Of a DNA stretch of 6,786 nucleotides, positions 1 through 6,299 are shown in pieces. Within the stretch, counting starts at the first letter, position 1; every line of letters begins with the position of its first letter. Position numbers and translations under genes: made by a program. Below the pieces are notes generated by a model, which was not told where the DNA came from, made no database searches, and worked only from the letters and a program-made list of their open reading frames with translations. Source of the stretch: Bacteroidales bacterium. GTDB lineage: Bacteria > Bacteroidota > Bacteroidia > Bacteroidales > JAADJA01. Location of the stretch: positions 1-6,786 of the forward strand of contig DAOVYU010000054.1 in the NCBI GenBank assembly GCA_030635465.1, written 5' to 3'.

Positions 1-89
1 AGCTGAAAGACCAGGCAAACAACTCATCCATACGACCTGGCATTAGAAGTGTTAAATTTAGTTTGTCCATAGATTATTATAACAAATAA
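1..89 (+). CDS. possible 3' end of a plus-strand gene (partial, uncertain)
   Basis: The third plus frame is open from the left edge to a TAA at 87-89, giving about 28 residues ending in SVKFSLSIDYYNK. The ending alternates polar and hydrophobic residues like a beta strand, as seen at the end of some outer-membrane or secreted proteins. This is only a resemblance. If real, the gene would converge on the hydrolase gene that ends at 226. A competing reading exists on the minus strand: an ATG at 68-70 opens a frame that runs off the left edge (MDKLNLTLLMPGRMDELFAW...), but it has no Shine-Dalgarno sequence. The fragment is too short to decide between them. Confidence 0.3.
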   Translation, partial: LKDQANNSSIRPGIRSVKFSLSIDYYNK

Positions 90-94
90 TAACG

Positions 95-126
95 ATTACA
101 TATGAAAAGGCTTATACTCTTTTACC
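95..126. repeat. imperfect 32-base direct repeat, left copy
   Basis: This stretch matches 2089-2120 at 28 of 32 positions, in the same orientation. The core reads ATGAAAAGG, then a variable TTA-rich centre, then CTCTTTT. The two copies bracket the membrane-protein/hydrolase gene pair. The flank to the left also shares TTATAACAAAT (78-88 here, with a counterpart near 2054-2064), but the spacing differs by about 13 bases. AAAAG and CTTTT could form a weak AT-rich stem. No function is assigned. It could be a dispersed intergenic element or a trace of duplication. Confidence 0.6.
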
Positions 127-162
127 TAACGACAAATTACAAGCGAAGCCCAAATAACCAAT

Positions 163-200
163 CCCTCAAGGGGTGCCTTTCGGCATGACTTCCTGCCGGC
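163..200. repeat. cluster of short GC-rich hairpins
   Basis: Three small palindromes sit side by side: CCCT/AGGG (163-172), TGCC/GGCA (174-185) and GCCGGC (195-200). Read on the minus strand, the middle one is a four-base-pair stem closed by a GAAA loop of the GNRA class. The segment is more GC-rich than its surroundings and lies just downstream of the hydrolase gene's stop. No T tract follows any stem on the minus strand, so a standard intrinsic terminator is not supported. It may act as a transcript 3' end structure or be part of a dispersed repeat together with 95-126. Confidence 0.4.
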
Positions 201-225
201 TAAAAGAAGGATTAAATTAAGTTTA

Positions 226-1041
226 TCAATTAATATGAAATTCCCGTTTTTCCAGGTACCTTTTAATCAATTCTCTTGGAACGGTGAAATTAAGCATTTT
301 CCTGAGCATATTTACAACCTGGGTAGAGTTCCAATATTGTGAGTGTTTAAGATTGGTACTGTGGTTTTCTGTCCACATACTTTCCGGTTTGCCGGTTCCG
401 CCAACGGCTTTCGGGAAAAAACCTTCACCGGCCAGGGATGATCCTGAACCAAAAATTAATTTACTAACAATCCAGTCTTTTTTAGAAAACATATTATATC
501 TCAAATCAACATCTTGTTGTAAAGGTGTTTTGTAAATTTTCTTATCTATCAAAAATACGGGAACAGCCGCGGCCATAAGCAATACTTTATAGATATTATT
601 TTTCCCTTTGACATGATTAACAATCGTTTCCACTAGTAATCGACAGCCCAATGAATGTGCAACGAGTATAATTTGCATTGGCGTATTGGATGGACCCCTG
701 AGCTCATTTAAATATTCTGTAAATACCTTTGCCGACTCAACAGCATTAGGTATTTGTTTACTAAATGAAATGGTTGACAGCGCCTTGTTTTTTAAACTTC
801 CTGACCAATAAAACTTCCAAATACTATTTATGATTTCAGGTGGAATATTCTTTCTTCTTAGTTTTCTAATCATGTTATCAAAACTTATTCGGGCATCATT
901 TTCATCAACATTATAACCGTGTATAAAAAAGACCGTCCTCCAGTTTCCATTTGGATCGGTAGTATCATAATTATATACTTTTTCCAGCACACCTGAGTAT
1001 TTAGGATGATCCCTGGCGGTAATCTCTCGTTTATATTTCAT
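226..1041 (-). CDS. alpha/beta hydrolase, DUF900-like
   Basis: This 271-residue protein is a serine hydrolase of the alpha/beta fold; its substrate cannot be read from sequence. A FFIHGYN strand-turn at residues 38-44 supplies the oxyanion region. The nucleophile elbow AHSLG places Ser130 as the catalytic serine. Asp189 (KKDW) and His233 (KHSQYW) are well placed to complete the triad. The HGYN opening and the HSxYW histidine motif resemble the DUF900 group of esterase-like proteins. No signal peptide or membrane helix is seen, so it should be cytosolic. Its ATG overlaps the stop of the upstream membrane-protein gene as ATGA (1038-1041), which fixes the start and implies translational coupling and a shared role. 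It may act on lipids or acyl esters near the membrane partner, but that is inference. The fold assignment is confident, the biological role is not. Confidence 0.85.
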   Translation of the reverse strand: MKYKREITARDHPKYSGVLEKVYNYDTTDPNGNWRTVFFIHGYNVDENDARISFDNMIRKLRRKNIPPEIINSIWKFYWSGSLKNKALSTISFSKQIPNAVESAKVFTEYLNELRGPSNTPMQIILVAHSLGCRLLVETIVNHVKGKNNIYKVLLMAAAVPVFLIDKKIYKTPLQQDVDLRYNMFSKKDWIVSKLIFGSGSSLAGEGFFPKAVGGTGKPESMWTENHSTNLKHSQYWNSTQVVNMLRKMLNFTVPRELIKRYLEKREFHIN

Positions 1042-1901
1042 TTTCTTAATTTCTCCAGAGATGCAATTATATCTCTTAATAATGTCGATATATAGCTTCC
1101 TAATATTCCAGCAAGTATTATATAGAAAATTGTTGACGAATCCATACTTGTTGATTGGTTAAAGACTGCAACACCAATAATAGCAACAGCAATACTAAAA
1201 ATGATAGAATAACTCTTTAGGAGATATTTCCACTTTAAAGACAAACTTATTTGCAATCTATCAATATTCCTCTGAATTAAATGAGCAATTCTATTTCGTG
1301 AATTGATAAAATCACCCTCTCCGCTTTGATTAAATATATCTATATTTTCATCCAGGTATTTTAGATGATCTAAATTACTTCCAAATAATGATAACAGTAA
1401 AAGGGGATATTTTCTTGGATTGGCAATAATCATTTCTGCAGCATTATTTAGCTGACCGCACAAATTTTCCACCGGTAGTTTATATAACAGATTTGTATCA
1501 CCGGCAATGGTTAATTCAATAAATGTCTTTTTTGAATTTAACGTATTTTTAATTTCCACTTCATACTTTTTTAATCTGTTTGATACAGCAGTTTTATGCG
1601 GAATTTGAAGCCAATTTTCGAAATGAGCTTTATAGAATTGTTTTCTTATGAACGGCTTAATAAATTCAATAACAGCCATGGCAATAAAACCGATAGCGAA
1701 AACGGAACCTACCATTGGAAGCGCCCAATAACCAATTATTGATTCCTGTTGTTCAGATATTTTAATACTTGGTAAATTGTCATTAAGTTCTTTATAAAAT
1801 ATTATCATTAGCGACAGAAGTATGATGCCTGTTATAATCATTATCAAAAATGATACATACATATTCATGCCTGATTTTACATTGGAATAGGTTAATTTCA
1901 T
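1038..1901 (-). CDS. four-helix membrane protein with cytoplasmic central domain, unknown function
   Basis: This 287-residue protein has hydrophobic helices at about residues 14-36, 58-83, 230-247 and 256-275. Basic residues follow helix 2 (KPFIRKQFYK) and end the protein (EKLRK). The positive-inside rule therefore puts both termini and the roughly 145-residue central domain in the cytoplasm, with only short outer loops. The central domain looks mostly helical. It contains LPVENLCGQLNNAAE (142-156) and RNRIAHLIQRNIDRLQISL (202-220). The latter includes RNxxxH (Arg202, His207), the pattern of HEPN ribonucleases, though one short motif is weak evidence. I cannot name the family. The start is well fixed by GAGGAGG five bases upstream of the ATG. 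It is the first gene of a pair, and its stop overlaps the hydrolase start. The partner's function suggests a membrane anchor, sensor or effector, but this is inference. Confidence 0.8.
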   Translation of the reverse strand: MKLTYSNVKSGMNMYVSFLIMIITGIILLSLMIIFYKELNDNLPSIKISEQQESIIGYWALPMVGSVFAIGFIAMAVIEFIKPFIRKQFYKAHFENWLQIPHKTAVSNRLKKYEVEIKNTLNSKKTFIELTIAGDTNLLYKLPVENLCGQLNNAAEMIIANPRKYPLLLLSLFGSNLDHLKYLDENIDIFNQSGEGDFINSRNRIAHLIQRNIDRLQISLSLKWKYLLKSYSIIFSIAVAIIGVAVFNQSTSMDSSTIFYIILAGILGSYISTLLRDIIASLEKLRK

Positions 1902-1906
1902 TTTAA

Positions 1907-1913
1907 CCTCCTC
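1907..1913 (-). promoter_or_regulatory. ribosome binding site of the membrane-protein gene
   Basis: On the minus strand this reads GAGGAGG, a near-complete Shine-Dalgarno sequence, five bases before the ATG at 1899-1901. It is clearly stronger than the sites before the other genes here (AAGAGA before hsdM, AAAAGG before the DUF262 gene). It both fixes the start and suggests that this two-gene unit is translated independently of the restriction operon upstream. Confidence 0.8.
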
Positions 1914-1937
1914 ATTAAAATTTTATACTGACTTTTT

Positions 1938-1943
1938 ATTATA
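1938..1943 (-). promoter_or_regulatory. possible -10 element for the two-gene module
   Basis: The minus strand reads TATAAT here, 36 bases before the ATG. The nearest -35-like hexamer, TTGGAT (1958-1963), is only 14 bases away, shorter than the usual spacing. The surrounding DNA is so AT-rich that TATAAT-like words are expected by chance. No clear Bacteroidota-type TAnnTTTG/TTTG pair is seen. A promoter in 1914-2136 is likely because the module is separated by 235 bases from the gene upstream, but its exact position is unsure. Confidence 0.25.
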
Positions 1944-2088
1944 TAATTACACGGGAAATCCAATTAGTGTATCGATTATCTTTTTAACCTTGCCTGGTAT
2001 ATAGTAAAGTAAATTATCTTTAAAGCGTGTTTGCTACAATATTAATAATCTTTATTTATAACAAATTCTTTATTTTGCAGTATAAAAT

Positions 2089-2120
2089 ATTACAAATGAA
2101 AAGGTTTAAACTCTTTTTCC
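2089..2120. repeat. imperfect 32-base direct repeat, right copy
   Basis: This is the partner of 95-126, with four mismatches in 32 bases. Here the centre is GTTTAAAC, and AAAAG and CTTTT on either side make a near-palindrome. On the minus strand it contains a GKRV-stop reading in a frame different from the annotated end of the upstream 176-residue gene. The left copy also reads GKRV-stop in one minus frame. The copy lies between the restriction operon and the membrane/hydrolase module, at the presumed boundary of the latter. Confidence 0.6.
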
Positions 2121-2136
2121 GATGTCCATTAAAAAC

Positions 2137-2667
2137 TCAAGCAGTTTTTGGACACCTACGGCACTTTTGTTTTTCATCTTTACCTAATGCATACATAGCT
2201 TTGAAATATTGATCAAAAAATCCTAAATCTCTATAGTATTTAAATTCTTCTGTGTTTGTTATTTTTAATATATATGAACCTTCTTGTGTTTTGTATAGAG
2301 TTTGCCAGTTGTAAGAGGAGGTTATTGTGATCTTTAATTTTTCACATATCATTTCTATATCATCACGTACTTTAATATGCTTCTTTGCTGGAATCTCTAT
2401 ACGGTAATCATCTATATTAACAAAAATAGCAAAAGCTCTGTAAAAATTATTATCTATATCTTTTTTATTAAAGTGGATTACACGATTTGTACTACTAGTC
2501 ATATCTGCATAGACAAAATTATCCTTATCTGAAAACCATACTAGAATTTCATCTAATGCATTTTTTACTTTAGAATTTTTAAGATAATCATAATGCTCCT
2601 GCAAATTTTCTACCCTTTTCAATAGTTGAATAAGTTTATTATTGCTGTTATTCATTTCCATCCCCAT
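2137..2667 (-). CDS. uncharacterised 176-residue protein coupled to hsdM, C-terminus possibly frameshifted
   Basis: I do not recognise this protein. It is hydrophilic and lysine-rich, with no signal peptide or membrane helix, so it is probably cytosolic. Residues 10-50 look helical (KLIQLLKRVENLQEHYDYL). The middle alternates strand-like stretches (FAIFVNIDDYRIEIP, then GSYILKITN), suggesting a mixed alpha/beta fold. ATGs at codons 1, 3 and 5 all lie before the hsdM stop (2648-2650). Codon 5 would give the tightest overlap, and the longest form is used here. The overlap with hsdM implies coupled translation and a role tied to the restriction system, perhaps as an accessory or regulatory factor. 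The last ten residues (QKCRRCPKTA) look unlike the rest. Another frame entered at the A run near 2170-2174 stays open to 2106 and ends ...KLLEFLMDIGKRV, which suggests a one-base deletion in an originally longer protein. Confidence 0.65.
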   Translation of the reverse strand: MGMEMNNSNNKLIQLLKRVENLQEHYDYLKNSKVKNALDEILVWFSDKDNFVYADMTSSTNRVIHFNKKDIDNNFYRAFAIFVNIDDYRIEIPAKKHIKVRDDIEMICEKLKITITSSYNWQTLYKTQEGSYILKITNTEEFKYYRDLGFFDQYFKAMYALGKDEKQKCRRCPKTA

Positions 2668-4159
2668 TCAACTCATTTACTACTTCCTTAAAACTAAACA
2701 AAGCGGATTCAATATTTTCCACAATCTCTGCAGCTAATACATCTGGAGCAGCAAGATTATCCAGGTCGGCCAGTGAGTTGTCTTTGAGCCAGGAGATATC
2801 TAAACTTGTTTTATCCCTGGCAATAATTTCATCATAGGTAAACTTTCGCCAACGACCTTCAGGGTTGCTTTCTGCATTAAAAGTCTCTTTGCGTAAATGA
2901 CGATTTGATGGATTGTAACATTCAATAAAAGCTCTTAAGTCATCAAGTTTTAATGGATTTTTCTTTAAAGTGTGATGAATATTCGTCCGGTAATCATATA
3001 CCCAAATTTCTTTTGTCCAGGGATTTTTACTTGCCGGTTTGTTGTCGAAGAAAATGACATTCGCCTTTACGCCCTGGGCATAAAATATACCTGTCGGTAA
3101 ACGTAAAATAGTATGCAGATCTGTAGTTTCCAGCAGCCTTTTACGAACTGTTTCACCTGCACCACCCTCAAATAAAACATTGTCTGGTACTACTACCGCA
3201 GCAACTCCCGTAGTTTTTAACATTGTTCTGATATGCTGTACAAAGTTTAATTGTTTGTTGCTTGTGGTTGCCCAAAAATCCTGACGATTATAGGTTAAAT
3301 CTTCTTTCTTCTGTTCGCCTTCGCCATTAGTGAATGTCTGGCTGCTCTTTTTTCCAAATGGTGGATTTGCTAATACATAATCATAGGTTGCGGGCGAAGC
3401 GGCTATTAACGCATCAGCCGGAGAAATAAAATTAACGCTATCAATATCACCAATATTATGAAGAAACAAATTCATTAAAGCCAGTCGCCTTGTTCCCGCT
3501 ACAATTTCGTTACCGAAAAACGTTTCGAGTTTAAGAAACTTGTTTTGGTCTTTATCTAATTTATTATTTGAAACAAGATAATCATAGGCTGCCAAAAAGA
3601 AACCACCGGTTCCACAAGCAGGATCAGCAATAGTTTTCCTTACTTGTGGCTGAACACATTCCACCATTACTTTGATCAATGAACGTGGAGTAAAATACTG
3701 CCCTGCGCCGCTTTTGACGTCTTCAGCATTTTTTTCCAGCAGGCCTTCATAGATGTCGCCTTTCACATCGGCGCCCATAACTAACCATTGCTCACTGTTT
3801 ATCATATCAATGACCTTGGCCAGCATGGCAGGATCCTGAATTTTATTCTGGCTCTTGGTAAATATTTGCCCCAAAATACCTTTGGCCATACTTAACTCAC
3901 GAAGTAAGGTAGCATAGTGCAATTCCAATTCAGCTCCCTTTTTATTAACCAGGCTTTCCCAATTAAATTCTTTTGGGATATTTAAATTTCGATTATGGGG
4001 TGGTTTGCTGTATTCGTCAGCCATTTTTAAAAACAGCAAATAGGTAAGTTGCTCTAAATAATCTCCGTAACCAACACCAACATCACGTAGGGGATTACAG
4101 AATGACCATACTTTGCTTACTATTGAAGAGGTATTGTTGCTCATTTTATTTATACTCAT
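2648..4159 (-). CDS. hsdM: type I restriction-modification DNA methyltransferase subunit HsdM
   Basis: HsdM transfers a methyl group from S-adenosylmethionine to adenine N6 at the site chosen by HsdS, and is also a core subunit of the restriction complex. The 503 residues match the family's usual length. Residues 12-110 form the helical N-terminal domain (SKVWSFCNPLRD, DYLEQLTYLLFLKMADEY). GQYFTP (153-158) precedes the methyltransferase fold. Motif I, DPACGTGGFF (179-188), binds the cofactor. Motif IV, NPPF (265-268), is the catalytic signature of N6-adenine enzymes. The C-terminal tail (about 465-498) is helical and probably contacts HsdS. All key residues are intact, so the enzyme should be active. 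The start overlaps the upstream DUF262 gene stop as ATGA. A second ATG five codons in is possible but less well placed. hsdM here follows hsdS with a gene between them, which is uncommon. Confidence 0.95.
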   Translation of the reverse strand: MSINKMSNNTSSIVSKVWSFCNPLRDVGVGYGDYLEQLTYLLFLKMADEYSKPPHNRNLNIPKEFNWESLVNKKGAELELHYATLLRELSMAKGILGQIFTKSQNKIQDPAMLAKVIDMINSEQWLVMGADVKGDIYEGLLEKNAEDVKSGAGQYFTPRSLIKVMVECVQPQVRKTIADPACGTGGFFLAAYDYLVSNNKLDKDQNKFLKLETFFGNEIVAGTRRLALMNLFLHNIGDIDSVNFISPADALIAASPATYDYVLANPPFGKKSSQTFTNGEGEQKKEDLTYNRQDFWATTSNKQLNFVQHIRTMLKTTGVAAVVVPDNVLFEGGAGETVRKRLLETTDLHTILRLPTGIFYAQGVKANVIFFDNKPASKNPWTKEIWVYDYRTNIHHTLKKNPLKLDDLRAFIECYNPSNRHLRKETFNAESNPEGRWRKFTYDEIIARDKTSLDISWLKDNSLADLDNLAAPDVLAAEIVENIESALFSFKEVVNELNGDGNE

Positions 4160-6288
4160 TGATCAAATCTCTTAGTAATATATTCTGCAATTTCATTAAT
4201 AGGAACTTCCTGTGAGGAATTACCACTTCGTACATAGAACTTCTTTGATTTGTTGCCATTTGAATCAGTCATCGTTGTATATATAGGCTTTAATCCCGTT
4301 ACAATTTCTACCAAACATAATTCCTTGTCCTCTATCTCCGGGAAAGAAATTTTAAGATTATTGGTTGAAAATTCAATGCCATATTCTTTATTCAGAAGAT
4401 TTCTTAAATGAATTTCAAATTTATCTTTATCACCATTATTCAAAGTAGTATAATCATAGTTTAATCCAACGATTTCACCATCGTCTGTTACTCCCATTAT
4501 CAATGTTCCACCCTCGCCATTACTAAAGGCTGCAATGGTTTTCATAACCACTTCTTCCAGTTTTTTATTAACCTGGTTTGTTTTTAAATCCCAGCGAAGT
4601 GTTGTTTTAACTTCAAGACTTGAATTTTCTCCCTGGCTTATTAATTCTTCTACATTCATTGAAAGAGGTTCTTCTAACGTTGTGGTAATATTATTTAGAA
4701 ATTCATTGAACTGGCTTGCTAATAATTTTCTTCTGGTTTGAAGAAACTGTTCATAGTTTTCCAATTCCCACAAACGGGAATCAGTTGGAATGGATTGCAA
4801 TTCAATTGCATTTGGGAAGTTCTTCTCAACTTCAGACAGATAGTCTTTGGCTTCTTTATTCGATTTGGTTCTATTTGCAATTTTGGTTAGTATTGCCCTG
4901 TTTGTTATTTCCTGGGCAAGTGAATATTTATATCTGTTTTCCCAACCATAACCATTTTTTTTGAGAATTGAAAAAGGAAATATATGGTCCCATTCAAGTG
5001 AATATTTTTTCCCCATGTTCTTTCGCAACGTTAAACCAGTTGTAAGGCATTTTGCATTTTTGCTTTTAAGATACCAATTCATCAAAGCCCAAAGTGGATG
5101 TTGTACGCCCACACCAATAAACTCATCCGGATGTATTTCAAGACGCCTTTCCGCTTCAATCAAATTGAGTAATTTGTCAAAAGGATTTTTTTCGTTTGCT
5201 ATAATATTTAAGTCTTTATCAAGTTTTTGTGGAAGCTGACTGATGTATCGGTTTCTTACCTGAGAATAGTAAAACCATTTTACAGCTTTCTTGATTTCGG
5301 TTTCTGACATTTTTGATTTATCTTTGCGAAATGCAAAAACAATAATGGGAACTAATGCATATACTGAATTTATTTCTTTTGTATGATCGATATAAGCATG
5401 ACTTCTTAAAATGTTAAAAACATAATCAAAAGTATTGCTTTCGAGTTCAAGCCAGGCTTTTTTAAGAGATTCAAGATTTTCCTGACCATGTAGTTTTTCC
5501 ATTTTAGAGCCTAACTGGTGAAGACAGCCCAATAAAACATACATAAAAAAATCAAGTTTGAACGCCCATCCCTCTTTCTCCAATTCAAATAATTTGGTTT
5601 TGATTCTCTCTCTTGCATCGGGCCAATAACCTGATATTTGAGCCAGTGCCAATTCTGCATCAGTAAGGTTTACTCCACTGGCGTTTACAATATAAAAGAT
5701 ATCAATAGCTTCCCTGATTTCTGCTTTTACAGGAATGGTTTGTTCTAAGAATTCTTTATTTTTTATTTGATCAATCTTGCCAATATTTTCTAAAATCATG
5801 TATTGATTTTCATCATCAATTTCCTGTTGTTCCTTTATTGCCTTAATTATTTGCAGAGCATTTGTTTCATTTTTTAATATGCTTGTTATATCAATCCAAA
5901 ATGGATTACCGCTCATTATTGTTTTCTTATAGTATTCTAGCTCCAGTGTTTTAATATTTACATACAATCCCCTGATATCATTAATAATTTCATGCTTCTT
6001 GTAATAAGGAGGAATTTCCCCTTTGATTAACAAGTACAACGTTGTAATTCGCTGTTGCCCGTCAAGTATTAATTTAACAGAACCCAGGTTGTGGTTGTAA
6101 GTATAATCTCCCTTCAGTTCAGGGGGACTGTTTGTTTCCCATGTTAGCATTGTTCCTGTGGGATGGTCTTTTAGCATTGAATTTATCAATTTTTTTGCAT
6201 CATCTCTTTTCCATACAAATTCTCTTTGGAAAGCAGGTACAAACAATTGGTGTCCGTCAATCTTGTCTAAAATTTGATTAATCTTCAT
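4156..6288 (-). CDS. DUF262 (GmrSD-type) protein with HNH-like region and fused Schlafen AlbA_2 domain
   Basis: This is a 710-residue three-part protein. The N-terminal DUF262 domain has VPAFQREFVW (17-26) and DGQQR (76-80), the ParB-like NTPase signature of GmrS, BrxU and SspE, plus the conserved VNASGVNLTDAELA (201-214). Residues about 400-480 carry WDHIFP (433-438), then NR (463-464), Asn472 and SNK (476-478). This spacing fits the DUF1524/GmrD-like HNH nuclease, with His435 as the likely catalytic residue. From about 545 to the end lies an AlbA_2 domain: SLEVKTTLRWD (557-567), AAFSNGEGGTLIMGV (586-600), DDGEIVGL (602-609) and FYVRSGNS (684-691). AlbA_2 domains are annotated as putative nucleic-acid-binding or nuclease modules. 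The gene starts 11 bases after hsdS and overlaps hsdM, so it is embedded in the type I operon. A likely role is nucleotide-dependent recognition or cutting of foreign (perhaps modified) DNA. Domain identity is well supported; how it works with HsdMS is inference. Confidence 0.9.
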   Translation of the reverse strand: MKINQILDKIDGHQLFVPAFQREFVWKRDDAKKLINSMLKDHPTGTMLTWETNSPPELKGDYTYNHNLGSVKLILDGQQRITTLYLLIKGEIPPYYKKHEIINDIRGLYVNIKTLELEYYKKTIMSGNPFWIDITSILKNETNALQIIKAIKEQQEIDDENQYMILENIGKIDQIKNKEFLEQTIPVKAEIREAIDIFYIVNASGVNLTDAELALAQISGYWPDARERIKTKLFELEKEGWAFKLDFFMYVLLGCLHQLGSKMEKLHGQENLESLKKAWLELESNTFDYVFNILRSHAYIDHTKEINSVYALVPIIVFAFRKDKSKMSETEIKKAVKWFYYSQVRNRYISQLPQKLDKDLNIIANEKNPFDKLLNLIEAERRLEIHPDEFIGVGVQHPLWALMNWYLKSKNAKCLTTGLTLRKNMGKKYSLEWDHIFPFSILKKNGYGWENRYKYSLAQEITNRAILTKIANRTKSNKEAKDYLSEVEKNFPNAIELQSIPTDSRLWELENYEQFLQTRRKLLASQFNEFLNNITTTLEEPLSMNVEELISQGENSSLEVKTTLRWDLKTNQVNKKLEEVVMKTIAAFSNGEGGTLIMGVTDDGEIVGLNYDYTTLNNGDKDKFEIHLRNLLNKEYGIEFSTNNLKISFPEIEDKELCLVEIVTGLKPIYTTMTDSNGNKSKKFYVRSGNSSQEVPINEIAEYITKRFDQ

Positions 6289-6299
6289 GTTGTGCCTTT

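Noticed and set aside
11..40. CCAGG...CCTGG inverted repeat at the left edge
   Set aside because: A five-base stem with a 20-base loop, probably inside coding sequence, is not significant.
50..130. Integron attC-like site (GTTAAAT near 50 and ACCTAAC near 124)
   Set aside because: The outer boxes are not complementary to each other and no inner paired boxes or imperfect hairpin arm are seen; short matches like these are expected by chance.
284..535. Plus-strand open frame of 83 codons
   Set aside because: It lies wholly opposite the alpha/beta hydrolase gene and shows no protein-like motifs.
2104..2118. Rho-independent terminator after the 176-residue gene
   Set aside because: The AAAAG/CTTTT stem is weak and AT-only apart from one pair, and no GC-rich stem followed by a T tract is present on the minus strand.
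2027..2212. Plus-strand open frame of 61 codons across the intergenic repeat
   Set aside because: Low-complexity translation rich in Phe and Ile with no ribosome binding site, partly opposite the 176-residue gene; best explained by AT-rich DNA.
4535..5239. Three plus-strand open frames (68, 82 and 92 codons)
   Set aside because: All lie opposite the DUF262/AlbA_2 gene, whose domains are clearly recognisable on the minus strand.
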